DNA of 64,000 nucleotides from Rhynchopus sp. YZ270_cl-10 (taxonomy: Eukaryota; Euglenozoa; Diplonemea; Diplonemida; Diplonemidae). Shown piece after piece: positions 28,033 to 38,900 of the stretch. Made by a program: the position numbers and the translations under genes. The stretch's first letter is position 1. Each line of letters begins with the position of its first letter. A model generated the notes under the pieces. It was not told where the DNA came from. It did no database searches and saw only the letters and a list, made by a program, of their open reading frames with translations. The stretch is taken from the NCBI GenBank assembly GCA_964035575.1, contig OZ037902.1, forward strand, positions 1,116,001 to 1,180,000, in the 5' to 3' direction.

Positions 28033-29343
28033 ATGCAGCAGCGTTCCAAATCCCCACGGGGATTGGACAATTCTGTTCTCACTTCTGTTTCCCCGATTGG
28101 TGGAGAGGCGGTGTCTCCGTTCCGTCCTCCTCATGCAACCCATGTGGCACATCCGGTGCATTCTTCTCAGGCTCCGTTGCACTTGACAGAAAGTTCTTTT
28201 TTAGCGAAGGTCACGTCATTGGTTTTGTCTCCATCTCCGTTGTCGCCTTTTTCAAAGAGAAAGGCGTCGGTATGCTTTGTCATGGTCGTTTTTTTGGTGC
28301 TGCTGTGGGTAACATTTGGGCCGCAGTTGGTTGATTCTGAGGCGGTTCAACGGTTTTATTTGGATCAACGGTGTACCCTTGATAGACTCCTCGAGGACGC
28401 GGAGGACTCCACACATCGTAGCTGCGCTGACAGCGGGTCGACAGTGGGAGCGATGCCTCTACGCATCGTAGTGGCAGGCATGCCTCGATCAATGGGAACC
28501 TGGCTGTTCAATGCATTACGGCTGATAATGAACGAGGTTGATCCTAATCTTATCTCTGGGTGGTATCAGGATTTGGAGGTTTTTGTGCGTCCTAGGTTGA
28601 CCCGGGCTGGTCGAGCGTATAAAAGTTGTTGTCACGCAGAGCGTGCCGGATCACCAGAAGCAACCTGTGAGGTCAGCCCCTTCTTCTTTTTAACTCAAGC
28701 CGACTCATCGCTTCTCGCCAAGGTTCATAAGGTGCCGGATTGGCATCGGTTCTCGAATGGAGCGAATTTTACTGGGGTGCACGCTGTGTTTGCGACGCAT
28801 CGGGATTTGGGGGATATGGTGCGATCCCTTCGTCTACAGGGGAATTGGTCGTTTAAGAGAACAGAAGAGCAGATTCGGGAGACAGGGTTTTGTTATAAAA
28901 AGCTTCCCCGCGGGCCGCCGATGACGGAGGAGGATTGGAGAAGCCCTGATGCTTGGGTAGGCATTGCGCAGGAATGGGTGAAATGCTCAGAGGCATTGCG
29001 GAATGTGGTGCCCTCAGCACAGTACTACCCTATTGACCACGATGCCATGAAGACCCAACCCATGCAAACGTTGCGCCGTATAGCAGATATTCTGGCCGCA
29101 ATCAGCCCGGATTGGACCCTCGATGAAGAGACGCTGAAACGTGTGCTTCGCCGTCTGTCTCTCCTCAAAACCCCACGTTGCAACCCCGGCCATCTCGAGC
29201 TCCACCCGATAACCCACTTCCACATAGGGCATTCCCACACCACAACTGAAATCACTGAGTTGGAACGAAATGGAATGGCGAAGGTTAATGCTGACCCGGT
29301 GTGCCACGCCTGGCGCGAGCAAATGGGATATACTAAGAAATAA
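28033..29343 (+). CDS. Type II membrane sulfotransferase-like protein
   Basis: 436 residues from ATG 28033 to TAA. A Pro/Ser-rich cytosolic head (1-75) precedes one membrane anchor (about 78-96, CFVMVVFLVLLWVTFG), the layout of Golgi type II transferases. The lumenal part has IVVAGMPRSMGTWLFNAL (~145-162), matching the 5'-phosphosulfate-binding PxSGTTWL motif, and FATHRDLGDMVRSL (~251-264), matching the 3'-phosphate-binding RDPRDxxxS region. It would transfer sulfate from PAPS to a glycan, lipid or protein; the acceptor cannot be told. The Cys pairs near 197-212 may form disulfides. No intron is seen. The family assignment is likely but rests on two motifs. Confidence 0.7.
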   Translation: MQQRSKSPRGLDNSVLTSVSPIGGEAVSPFRPPHATHVAHPVHSSQAPLHLTESSFLAKVTSLVLSPSPLSPFSKRKASVCFVMVVFLVLLWVTFGPQLVDSEAVQRFYLDQRCTLDRLLEDAEDSTHRSCADSGSTVGAMPLRIVVAGMPRSMGTWLFNALRLIMNEVDPNLISGWYQDLEVFVRPRLTRAGRAYKSCCHAERAGSPEATCEVSPFFFLTQADSSLLAKVHKVPDWHRFSNGANFTGVHAVFATHRDLGDMVRSLRLQGNWSFKRTEEQIRETGFCYKKLPRGPPMTEEDWRSPDAWVGIAQEWVKCSEALRNVVPSAQYYPIDHDAMKTQPMQTLRRIADILAAISPDWTLDEETLKRVLRRLSLLKTPRCNPGHLELHPITHFHIGHSHTTTEITELERNGMAKVNADPVCHAWREQMGYTKK

Positions 29344-30211
29344 TAGCCCCCGTTACGCGGTGTGCATTCTTTTTTGATGTGTTTTGTGTATTTTTTCCAA
29401 CCGAAAGGGGTAGTTTTTCAGGGGTATATTGGTGGGGTGGAAAGGGGAAAATGGGGAGGATTCATTGCAAAGAAGAATCGTTCCCCAACGGGTGATATTT
29501 TTTTTGTTCTGTTTTTTTTTTTTTTTTTTCTAAATTTGTGGAGGGCCACAATAGAAGAACAAAACCATTCCCGATTTCTAAAACATTAACGTTTTTTTTT
29601 ATAACGAAACCTAAAATAAAACCGAACCTCAAATAACATGAACACCCCCCCCCCCTTTTTCTACCACCAGCAACACCTCTAAATGGCAGCTACACTAATT
29701 CAAACAAATTGTCAAACCTTGGGGTTGAAGTTGAACCACATCTATACCCGCCGTTCATTCATTCATTCAGCCTTTCGGGCGACTTTGTGTTGTACAGAAC
29801 CCATACTCAGACTGATTCGTCTAAACTACGAAAAATCCTCCCACCAGAAACACATCCCCACTCCCTCTCTCTATCTGAGAAAGAGGATACGTCGTAATCT
29901 CATACAAAAGTAACGCGCCCTTCCTCTCCAACCCTACGTCTACAAAACTATCAAAGCACAATTAAACAGAGCACAAAAGCACTTTCAAAACATATACAAA
30001 AAAACACATTCACCACTCCCTCACTCTATCTCTTTCCACCCCATCGCCTAATGCAACGCTAAAATCGAAGTCTCGAGGGGCACCCCATACGACAGTCTCC
30101 TACATCTTTTTTCTGAAGCTAACCGCCCTTCTTCGTCCAAATATAGTACCACACCTCCCTCCCTTTCCTTCCTTCCACCTCACTTCTGTTACTTTATCTT
30201 AATAATTTCAA
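29344..30211. other. Intergenic region
   Basis: No gene is seen. It has a T tract (29510-29531), a C run (29647-29657), a diverged HP-2 end (GCTACACTAATTCAAACAA, 29691) and an HP-3-like CAGCCTTTCGGGCGAC (29769). The last 300 bases are CT/CA-rich. Confidence 0.55.
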
Positions 30212-30910
30212 ATGCGGGCCTCAAAATTTCCGAGGAGTGGTTCCCCGCCACGCACCGCATCGCAGGTATCTAATGAGTGCTTGCTCTCTGCAAGCAGGGA
30301 TTTGAGTGGCGCGCTGGCAGAGCTGTCACGCATGAAGGGGACGGGGTCTCCCACGCGGAGAGTGGAGGTTGCGGAGATGGTGGCGGTGGGGAGTCCACGC
30401 CCTACCCTGCAGGATTCGATACAACGTCGACGCAACCACACTTCAAATGCACAACAACGCACCACATCCCCACGGAGGATACGAAGCAGGAGTCATACTC
30501 CAGGGCGGATACGTACCCCGAGGAGGGGGTCGTCCAAGCCTGCGTGGAGGCCTGCTGGTATCTCACCATCGCCGCCAAGGAAGCTGCGGCGTGCAGTATC
30601 CCCGGTGAATAGGTTTTCTGAGGTCGCGCAGCCGGGTGGTGTGATGGTGAGTGGAGAGTTGGTGCATTGGTGTGTTCGGCGGTTTGAGGCGTTGCATAGT
30701 GAGATTGACACTACATTTGGAAGCACGCATCTGCGTTCTTCTGAGAGTGCGGAGCTGTTCCGGAGGCGCAAGGTATTAGAAGCGCAGGAGGAAACACTAC
30801 TGCATCTCGCGTCGACGCTCCTCCCGCACCCTCAAGAGGCGATTGTGCGACGAACAGAAGGCCGTCCCGGGTCAGTCATTGCAGCCCCCATGCATGTTGT
30901 GGGGTTGTGA
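30212..30910 (+). CDS. Basic Ser/Arg/Pro-rich protein of unknown function
   Basis: 232 residues from ATG 30212 to TGA. The first 135 residues are rich in Ser, Arg, Pro and Thr with many SP and TP pairs (SPTRR, TSPRR, SPSPPRK), a likely disordered, phosphorylated region. Residues 145-215 look folded and helical (VHWCVRRFEALHSEID, SESAELFRRRKVLEAQEETL). I recognise no family. Codon use and GC content resemble the neighbouring genes and clearly exceed the flanking DNA, so it is probably real. It may bind nucleic acid or microtubules, but that is only a guess from its charge. Confidence 0.6.
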   Translation: MRASKFPRSGSPPRTASQVSNECLLSASRDLSGALAELSRMKGTGSPTRRVEVAEMVAVGSPRPTLQDSIQRRRNHTSNAQQRTTSPRRIRSRSHTPGRIRTPRRGSSKPAWRPAGISPSPPRKLRRAVSPVNRFSEVAQPGGVMVSGELVHWCVRRFEALHSEIDTTFGSTHLRSSESAELFRRRKVLEAQEETLLHLASTLLPHPQEAIVRRTEGRPGSVIAAPMHVVGL

Positions 30911-31928
30911 AAAAAGGGGCGGAATGTATGGATGCCTAGAGTGAGAGTGGGTCAGGGGGTGGAGAATTATTAGGTGGATATCTTGTGTAATTCTTTGTTA
31001 TTTTAGATCCTCTCTTTTGTGCTTTGCGTCCAGGTGGTGCTGTTTCAATTTCCATTTCTTTAAATCTTGACGTAGGTTTTTTTTGTTGTCCCAGTCTCTC
31101 TCAATTGTACTCTTTTCTAGAAATGTTCATATGTCTGCGGTTGTTGCTTTTAAAACGAAAAAAAAAATGAGTCACCCCTTCCCCCCTTTACCCATCTCTC
31201 TTTAGTCTCGCAGAATGCACATTTGCACTTCTATTTTGTACGAGTATGCAATACGTCTGGAAATGAAAGACGCGTTCTTCGGTTGCCATGAGTCTTACCG
31301 TTTCCCCTTCCCCCCTTTTGTGCTCCACCTCTCCCCCGTACTTCAGGACGCGGGTTTTTCGGGGTTTTCGGGACTTTTGGGGTTTGAAAAAAAAAAAAAA
31401 AAAAAAAAGAAGTGCGGACGGTTTTCACAAAGGGCATTTCAATACCACCAAAAGTGCTGTGTGCTTTTCCTGAAGTACGGACGAGGATGGATGCGATCAA
31501 CAAACAACAAACAACGAATAAATAAAGAAGGGGGGAGTATTTCATTTCTTTACACTGTCAAAAGCCCTCTGAAACAGTAGTACAATTGTTTGGTAGTCCT
31601 TTAGTGCACTATAGGGGTAGCTTGGGAGAAGGTGTTGTGCCTGCATCCACCTCGGGGTTGCATGGTGTCGAATGTTCACTTCGGGTTGTGGGTCGCAGTG
31701 TATTGTAGAGTGTTCTATCATAGTATAGTTCAGGGTTACCTAAACGTTCAAGGTTCATCTCGACTCTTTTGCACGAACATGATGACAAATTATAATCCCA
31801 GCTCGCTGATCGACACTGATTATAACCGGATACGTTTCACGATGGTCTACTGAACGCTATATCCTGCCTTTCACCACACATTAACGCCTCAGGAGTTTCC
31901 TAAGGGAAACTACATAAGGGAAGACACA
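30911..31928. other. Intergenic region
   Basis: AT-rich with T runs and an A run at 31386-31409. No gene is seen. A faint HP-1-like CAAGGTTCATCTCGACTC lies at 31748, about 180 bases before the next ATG. Confidence 0.55.
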
Positions 31929-32888
31929 ATGGACTTCTATGCGAGCCCACGGCGGCTGCAAATGAACATCTTAAGCGAGCCTGTCGAGCATGTGGCAGCC
32001 GGGATGGCTGTGTGGGCTGCAGCAAACCTGGTGACACACCCGCTGCACCTTTACGAAATCAAAGCACAACAGCACGTCATGCATTCACCGGGTACGGGGA
32101 TGCTTAAGACATTGAAGGAGACAATCCGGTTTAACCCTTTTCGTGGGGTGTTGTTTAGTATACCGTGCAATGCAATGCAACGGTTATATGTTCCACTTCT
32201 GTACGAAAAGTGGAAATTGGTGCGGAACAACACTGGGACCCATGGCATTTGGGGGCAGACCAACATCAGGACAGGCGTGGCAGACGACTATACGCTGTTT
32301 CACGTACACTTTGCGAAGTTGTGCATCGGGGTGGGCGCGTTGATGGCACCGTTTGACTACATCCGCGACAACGTGCTGGTCAAGCTTGTCGCGCAGGATC
32401 GGATCTCCCTCCGGAGCCGCGGGACACCCATCACCACCGCCCGCGGCATCATGCGAGAGTTCCGCCCCGCCTTCTTCAGAGCCCTCCCTTCATACACGGT
32501 GCTTGCTGTGGTGCGCTATGCTGCGTTCTTTGGCATCCTTGAGGCGTATCATTTGTGGCGAGAGGACTTCGTTCTGCGTGACCCCACTTCAGTCGATGCG
32601 GCGGTGGCCGGAGCATTGGCGGGGGCAGGGTCAACCTTTGCAACACACAGTATAGCAACCTGTGCAGTCAACTCGATGTCCCAGGTGCAATACAAGATAA
32701 TCGAACCAACCTACGGGTTAAACCGCATGCGCCAAGTCTTCGCAGCCTCAGGCACATCCACAATGCGTGGTGTGGGCCCCGCAGTGGTACGGTCAGCGCT
32801 CCTCTGGGGGCCAACCTTCGTTCTGTATGACGTCTTACGGTGCCAGCTCACCGGCAAGGAAGTAGGTCACGCATATTACTATGACTAA
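31929..32888 (+). CDS. Divergent mitochondrial carrier (SLC25-like)
   Basis: 319 residues from ATG 31929 to TAA, close to the usual carrier length of about 300. Three ~100-residue sections are visible. The first has HPLHLYEIKAQQ (36-47) and the second APFDYIRDN (140-148), both fitting the PxDxxxxK/R signature that ends odd helices of SLC25 carriers. The third (about 225-310) has a Gly/Ala-rich helix (AAVAGALAGAGSTFATHSIA) but lacks a clear signature. It would be a six-helix inner mitochondrial membrane transporter, or a carrier of a reduced mitochondrion. The substrate cannot be predicted because contact residues are too diverged. No intron or presequence is seen. Confidence 0.7.
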   Translation: MDFYASPRRLQMNILSEPVEHVAAGMAVWAAANLVTHPLHLYEIKAQQHVMHSPGTGMLKTLKETIRFNPFRGVLFSIPCNAMQRLYVPLLYEKWKLVRNNTGTHGIWGQTNIRTGVADDYTLFHVHFAKLCIGVGALMAPFDYIRDNVLVKLVAQDRISLRSRGTPITTARGIMREFRPAFFRALPSYTVLAVVRYAAFFGILEAYHLWREDFVLRDPTSVDAAVAGALAGAGSTFATHSIATCAVNSMSQVQYKIIEPTYGLNRMRQVFAASGTSTMRGVGPAVVRSALLWGPTFVLYDVLRCQLTGKEVGHAYYYD

Positions 32889-33231
32889 AGGGACTCCCAA
32901 TGCAGTGAAAAGATGAAATATCTCATAGTAAGGGAGGGTGTGTGTGTGTATGTATCCGTCATTGAGGTGACAAAGGTAGAAAAAAAGAGAAACGACATTT
33001 TTTTTTTTTTTTGAGTGAAAAGTGGGGGGGGGGGTAAGACCCATACCATGCTGTGCTGCGCTGTGCTCTCCCGATGGGGGGTAAAAAAAAAATGCCCACA
33101 CTTCGGGATCACCGTGTTTCCTGATGCTGGGGTAAAAAAGGAGTTGGCAATGAAGAAACCATCATTGAGGACTAGATTTCGTAGTGAAAAAAAGGACCCC
33201 CCGGAATAGTTTATCTTCTGCACAGCCCCGC
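32889..33231. other. Short intergenic region
   Basis: GT repeats, a T run and a G run only. No gene or stem-loop family member is seen. Confidence 0.5.
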
Positions 33232-34899
33232 ATGCTCCACTCACCACCAACCTCCCCCATCAACAAAACAAAAACGCACAGAACACACACAGCACACACA
33301 ATAGGTTGCACAGAGTCCTCCGAAGCACCCCGTCAGCCAAAAGGGGCAGCACCAGAACCGGCACCAAAACCTTCCCCAGCACGCGAGCCAGCCCCAGAGC
33401 ACACAGAGGAGGACCTGCAGCGTGAGGACACCACCCCCGCTTCTGGAGAGGAGACACGCACCGAGCGTAAGTACACCGCACCACCCCCACGTCGCCCGCC
33501 CACACGCACAATGCAGCAGGTCCCTGCCTCCCCGGCTGTCAGGCTCAACAATATCTGTATGGCAAAACCCCCATCCCCCTGACACTCTGTTTTCTGGATT
33601 GTAATCCAATCTATGGCTCCACAAATTATTTCAGTTTTTTTTTGCTGTTCTTTTTTGCCACAAATTGATGTCTTTCAATTTTTTTTTACACTTTTCTTTG
33701 CATTACCACAGCCGAGAGATATGACATCGACATGAACAACGTTGTTGGCGCTGGGGCCTTTTCGCAGGTTGTGTTTGCTCGTTGCAAGACCTCTGGCCAG
33801 ACACGCGCTGTCAAGGTCATGCAGAAGAAGGTCATGGTAGGAAAGAAGGCGGAGATGGTGGCACACGAGAAGGAGATTTTGAGACGCACCAACCATCCTA
33901 GCATTGTCCGCCTATATGAATGCATTGAGACGGACGAGCAGGTGTTCATGGTCCTTGAACGCATGGACACAGACCTGTATGAGTGGATCCGCCTGAACAA
34001 GAAGCTTTGCGAACAAGACGCGGCAAAGGTCGCCAAGGCCCTGCTCTCTGCTACCGCGTACCTGCACGACAACAGCATTGTGCACCGTGACATCAAGCCG
34101 GAGAACATTCTCATCAACGACGTTGATGACATTCGTCTCGCAGACTTTGGTCTTGCCAAGGTCATTTCGCAGGATATGGTGCACGCGACACCGTGCGGCA
34201 CGTCTTTCTACATTGCACCAGAGATCATCAGAGCGATCCAAATGAACGGAGTACGGCCGCTCCTGACTACGTCATTTGATGTGAAGTTTTTGGATATGTG
34301 GTCGATTGGTGTGGTTCTGTACATTATGCTTGCAGGAACCCCGCCGTTTGTCGGACAGATTCGTTCAAAGCGTGAGCGTGAGGATCTGTTGCGCAAGATC
34401 GACCGTGGAGTGCTCTTCCCTGACCAGCGTTGGAAATGCATCTCTGATGACGCAAAGGACCTCGTAGAGGGGCTTCTGACCATCGACCCCACCCGCAGGC
34501 TCACAGCTAAGGAGGCCCTTGAGTCGCGCTTCATCAAATGCTGGGAGGAGCAGCCGCAAGCGGCGCTTGCAACACCAGGCATCTTCCAGGAGTTGGGCAC
34601 CAGGGCAGAGATCATCAAGACCATGGCGGTATGTGCACCATCATCATTTTTCTTATCATTTATTTCGCGCAGCCTGTAGCAGAGTACCACACCGATGTGA
34701 ATCAGTACCACGACCAAGCAGAGCGCCCAGACGGAGAGAAAGCCGCACCAGCAGGAGCAAACGCAGTGTCGGCCATTCCAACAGGAAAAGGTATGTTTGT
34801 GTGGAAGATGGTGCAAAAAAAAGTAAAAAAAAACCTAAAAAAAACCCCTTTTTTTTCACAGTGAATCTCCCGCTCCCTCCTGGTCTGAGGAAGAAGTGA
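33232..34899 (+). CDS. CaMK-type Ser/Thr protein kinase (four exons)
   Basis: Exons 33232-33466, 33712-34628, 34673-34790 and 34862-34899 join in frame to about 435 residues. The chosen ATG follows an in-frame GTG and begins MLHSPPTSPINK. Residues 1-79 are Pro/Thr/Glu-rich and disordered. The kinase domain (about 80-370) has GAGAFSQV, the ATP-binding Lys in AVKVMQKK (~113), HRDIKPENIL (~203-212), DFG (~223), APEI (~247) and DMWSIGVVLYIMLAGTPPF. All catalytic residues are present, so it should be active. An insertion of about 18 residues (MNGVRPLLTTSFDVKFLD) separates APE from DMWS. The short acidic tail has no visible calmodulin-binding helix. It fits CAMK1/CAMKL best; the exact group is uncertain. 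Confidence 0.85.
33467..33711 (+). other. Intron 1 of the kinase gene (245 nt)
   Basis: Donor C/GTAAGT, acceptor ACCACAG after a T-rich tract. Phase 1; splicing restores TEP-ERYDIDMNNVVGAG. Confidence 0.85.
34629..34672 (+). other. Intron 2 of the kinase gene (44 nt)
   Basis: Donor GCG/GTATGT, acceptor TTTCGCGCAG. Phase 0. Reading through would end the protein 17 codons later. Confidence 0.8.
34791..34861 (+). other. Intron 3 of the kinase gene (71 nt)
   Basis: Donor AAAG/GTATGT, acceptor TTTTTTCACAG. Phase 1; splicing gives TGKVNLPLPPGLRKK and a TGA. Confidence 0.8.
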
Positions 34900-35084
34900 G
34901 AAGGTATTGAATTTCACCAAGGGAGTGCGCGTTGTGTCCCCCCCAAAAAAAAAAACGTCTAAAATAGCACAGTAAGAGGTTACTAACGCTGCTGAAAAGG
35001 CTACACAGAGTGGTGCATTGTGTTCTAATACTGAGGGAGAAGAAAAAAACTCAGAAATTCGAGAAAAAAAGAAAAAAAAAAAAA

Positions 35085-35145
35085 ATAGTGGAGCACACTC
35101 TAGGGTGGCTACACTAATACCAAGTTTTTTAAAAAAACAACAACA
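35085..35145 (+). repeat. HP-2 near-consensus copy
   Basis: AGTGGAGC, CACTC-TA-GGGTG, GCTACACTAATACCAAG, then an A-rich tail. Confidence 0.75.
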
Positions 35146-35574
35146 ATAAAAGGGTATTCGGTGGGAACACCCCCATTGATTGACCCCACCATTTTTCAAA
35201 GAAGTAGTATACAATACAAAGAAAAGAAAGTACTTTTGAAGTGCTTAAACAGGCGCTGTCATTTAACCACACAACAAAAAGGAAAGAATCGAACTGGGGG
35301 GGGGGCTCTCAGAAATTAACGTTTACCCAACAAAACACACACACCTCCACGCCCCCTCCACCCCCACCCTTCCTTGCCTTGTAGCAAGTGTGTATCTAGC
35401 CCCACGATCCTTTTAGTTCTTTTCTGATATCTTGTAGTGTGTGCCGTGATGACTCCATAACGCTGTGGTGTCTCTCCCTTTAAAAAAAAACGGGGAAAAA
35501 GCCTTTATTCTTTGTGCTCGACTGCCTCTTTTGAAAGATGTGAGGCATATCTTTACAATTCAGTTTTTTTTTTA

Positions 35575-35614
35575 AAGGTGACTAAGCACGAGAGGCTTAG
35601 GTTCATCTTCTAAA

Positions 35615-35620
<6 letters not shown>
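35575..35620 (+). repeat. HP-1 stem-loop upstream of the transporter gene
   Basis: AAGGTGACTAAGC-ACGAGAG-GCTTAG, then GTTCATCTTCTAAACC, followed by a run of about 30 T. It is a near-consensus copy. Confidence 0.8.
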
Positions 35621-35648
<28 letters not shown>

Positions 35649-35993
35649 TGGATCGCATTTTTTTTTCCCATTCAGAACAAAAAAACCCCTCTATTCACTC
35701 CGCACCAAATTTTCTTTCTCCCCCTCTCTTTCCCCCTCTTTCTCCTCTCTTCTCTCACAAAAAAAAATCAGGAAAAAGAAAAAAATAAAATCCCGTTACG
35801 GGGCGGTGTATCTACAGACGGCGACGTGGGGTGGAGAGACCAACCCTCCACGTGGCGTGGGCCACAGGGTGGTGGTGCGCCAGCCCACGACCCGCTGTCA
35901 CCAGCACCTCAACCCCCGCTATCGCCTGCCGCGCAGGGGTACCATCCGCACGACTTTGCACGCATCGACAACCGCTCTTTGCTATCCGCAGAG

Positions 35994-38900
35994 ATGGACC
36001 CTGCGAGCACCTTCAACCGCAGCATCGAGGCGGGCACACCCACAGCACTGAACCACAGCAGAATCGAAGACCCTCTTGTGGACTCACAGTTTCACCAGGC
36101 GCATAGCACACCTATCAGAAGGATAAATCCACCACCTCAAACTCCACCGACACAGGCCGTTCCACAACCGGTTCCAGCGCCTGCGGCAACGAATTCGCGT
36201 GAGAACATCAATGACGCATATAACAATATGAGCGACGACCAGGTCAAGAAGAAGATGAAGTGGATTGTGTACATCTGGGCCTACACGAACCTTTTTGGGT
36301 CATTCGCGATGCCCTCCTGGATTGCCATTTTTGCGATGCAGTGGTACACTGCGGTCATCCTTGTACCTGGAGAGGTTGCTATGGTTGTTACCCTTTCAAA
36401 ATGCATTGATGTTCTGACCGACCCGCTTGTCGCCTGTTATCTTCGGAAATGTACTATGCATACCATTTCACGCATCGCAGTTCTTGGTTCTATTGTGCAA
36501 GGGATTGCGTTTGCGGGAATTTTTATTCCGTTTAGGCCGATTGACCCTGCAGGTGACCGGACCCGTGTGTTGGCGCAATATGCGGGGTGTTATGTGTTGT
36601 TTTATATGGGTGATACCTTGCAGGGGACACCCATTACGACGTTGGGTACCATGTTGAAATCGCAGAGGATTTTGGATGAGCCGCACCACAATGATGGTTT
36701 GAGAATGGGGTCGATGATGAAGGTGCTGGGTATTTTCTTCATGGGTATTGTAACGTACATTATAGGCGCTGTGATGCGAAAGCTTGATGCGGAAATGGGG
36801 CCGGAAGACGGCGTTCTGAGCGGCCTGCTTCCGTACACCAACCTCATTGTTGCCTGCTTTGTGGCGTTGCTTCACGTATTAATCAATCTCATATTTGCGA
36901 ATATTTTGCGTGGATACAAAGACTCTACAGTTTCCCCTGCGATTCTGGAGAGAATGAAGAGAACATCCTTTTTGCAGCAGTTCAGTGAAATGATGACATC
37001 TTCTTATAACAACCCCTTTTTTAGGCAGCTTATTGGTGCGTGGATGTGCGATCAGTTGACGATTACGTTGGCGAAGAATTTGTTGATGTGGTTTGTTCGG
37101 CACAAAATCTCGCCGGAAATGAGCAAAGGATGCCAAGCATATGAGGACGAAGTGAATAAGGAGTACAGAGATGAAGGCGGCTTCGAATCTGGCTTCGCAA
37201 AGGTTGATTTTGAGTGCAAAGCGATTAACGTCGCTTCATTGGCCGTCGCATTCATTATTATGGGCGCCGTCGCAGGGAACGTCTTTTGGCAGAAAAAAAT
37301 CGACCGCGAAAAGGACCGCTACGGCAATCGCACCTTATACGCGAACTGGCTGCTCTTTAACCTCTCCTCTGCACTGACAAACGGTCTTCTTGTCTTCGTT
37401 GGGAGAGGTGACACAAGGTTGTTTTGGTTTCTTTGCTTTGTGAATGGGCTTCCCTTTGGGGGGGAGTTCATGACGGATACCATTTTGCTGTTTTTGATTG
37501 GCAGCGAGGCGTGGCTTTCTCGTAGTGACGAACCGCTGACCCAAATGCAGGAGGCAGAGAACCTTGATGCACATACCACAAAGTTTTCGATGATGAAGAC
37601 GTTTATTCCTAAGATTGTTTCTTTAGTTGCGGAGGCGCTGCCTTTGGCTTTGATCCAAATTTGGTATAAAGAACCACGCGATATATGCATTGAACGCACA
37701 ACAAACGGTCTACCTGATCCAATTCTTGACATCAATTCGCAAGAATGCGCAAAATTCCTCTCCTACCCCGAAACCGGCAACCCAAAGTTCATTCCGCAAA
37801 AACCGCAGGTCTCCGAGCTCATCTCCTTCTTCTTTTTCATTCTCCCTACGATCACCTCGCTGTTGTCGTACTACATCAAATCGAAGTTCCAGGTGACCGA
37901 TACCGGGGAGCTAACCATGCTCTCCTCCCTCCGCAAAGGAGTACCCCAAACGGACCAGCCTGGTGCAGGGAGGTACACACCAAACCCTTTATCCTCAAGC
38001 CAACAGCAGCAACCGGCTCCCACCGTCAACATCACGGATAAACTAACGAGGCTTGGGGTTGAACAGATTCACCGTTCAGTTACAGACTTTTTGGGGAGAC
38101 ATAAACATGGTGGTTTGCCGTCGATGACAGGATCGTCGCCGCAGTACCCTTCTGAAGCAACGTACAAAGCGAGTTTGGATAAAGACGCAATTGACTCTCT
38201 GATCCATCAACTTCAGTCTGCATGCGAAATTAACCCAGAAGAGGCTGTAGCACCGAACGGCAATGCACTCACCTCAGCGCAGTCGCTCTCAAGCATTACA
38301 CTCCCAAAACCCATCATCGACGAATGGGTGGGGAACATCATCCCCACAACGCATGGTCAGCATATGTTTAAGCTTCCCTACGCGGCGCACCCTCTCGCGT
38401 TGGTTCCGATCTCGCTTCTCAGATTTGCAACGACTCAGAATGTGCATGCTCCTGCCTGCGACTCTTTGATGTCGTCCTTCAAGCATACCATATATGACCA
38501 AAGAAGCACTGCAGTGATTAAAGGGTTGATACACGGTTCGTTTGCTATAATTATCGTGCCGTTGTGGTTGGTGTACACGATTTTGAGCACCTTTGTGGTT
38601 GGGTTGATCTATTTTTTGAGGAGATTGGTTCCAGGACTTCGAGAGGAGTGGAGTGGGAGATATGGACCTGATTTGCATTTATTTGGTATTGCTGGGAAAC
38701 GGTCGATTCAATCGTATACGGACCGCGTTTTGCCAGTTCTTGCGGCTCATGTTATAGCTCCGGGAGATCAATCGCAGGCAGGGTTGATCAGAAACACAGT
38801 ACTATGCTGGCTTAACACTGCGCGGAGTAGAGGGCCGTTGGTAGAAGGTCACGCACAACGTGAACAGCGTTTGTCCAATAAGGGTTCCGAAGGGGTAGTC

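Larger units (their letters stand above)
34900..35993. other. Intergenic region and possible upstream exon of the transporter gene
   Basis: It contains an HP-2 copy (35086), an HP-1 copy (35575) and a long T run (35620-35647). From about 35817 onward the transporter frame is GC-rich and reads like protein (WRDQPSTWRGPQGGG, HDFARIDNRSLLSAE) after a TATCTACAG that could be a splice acceptor. No ATG in that frame is seen between 35646 and 35993. Confidence 0.55.

Noticed and set aside
33184-33582. A separate 132-residue protein ending at 33582
   Set aside because: Its 5' part is exon 1 of the kinase; the part after 33466 is intron with good GT and AG signals.
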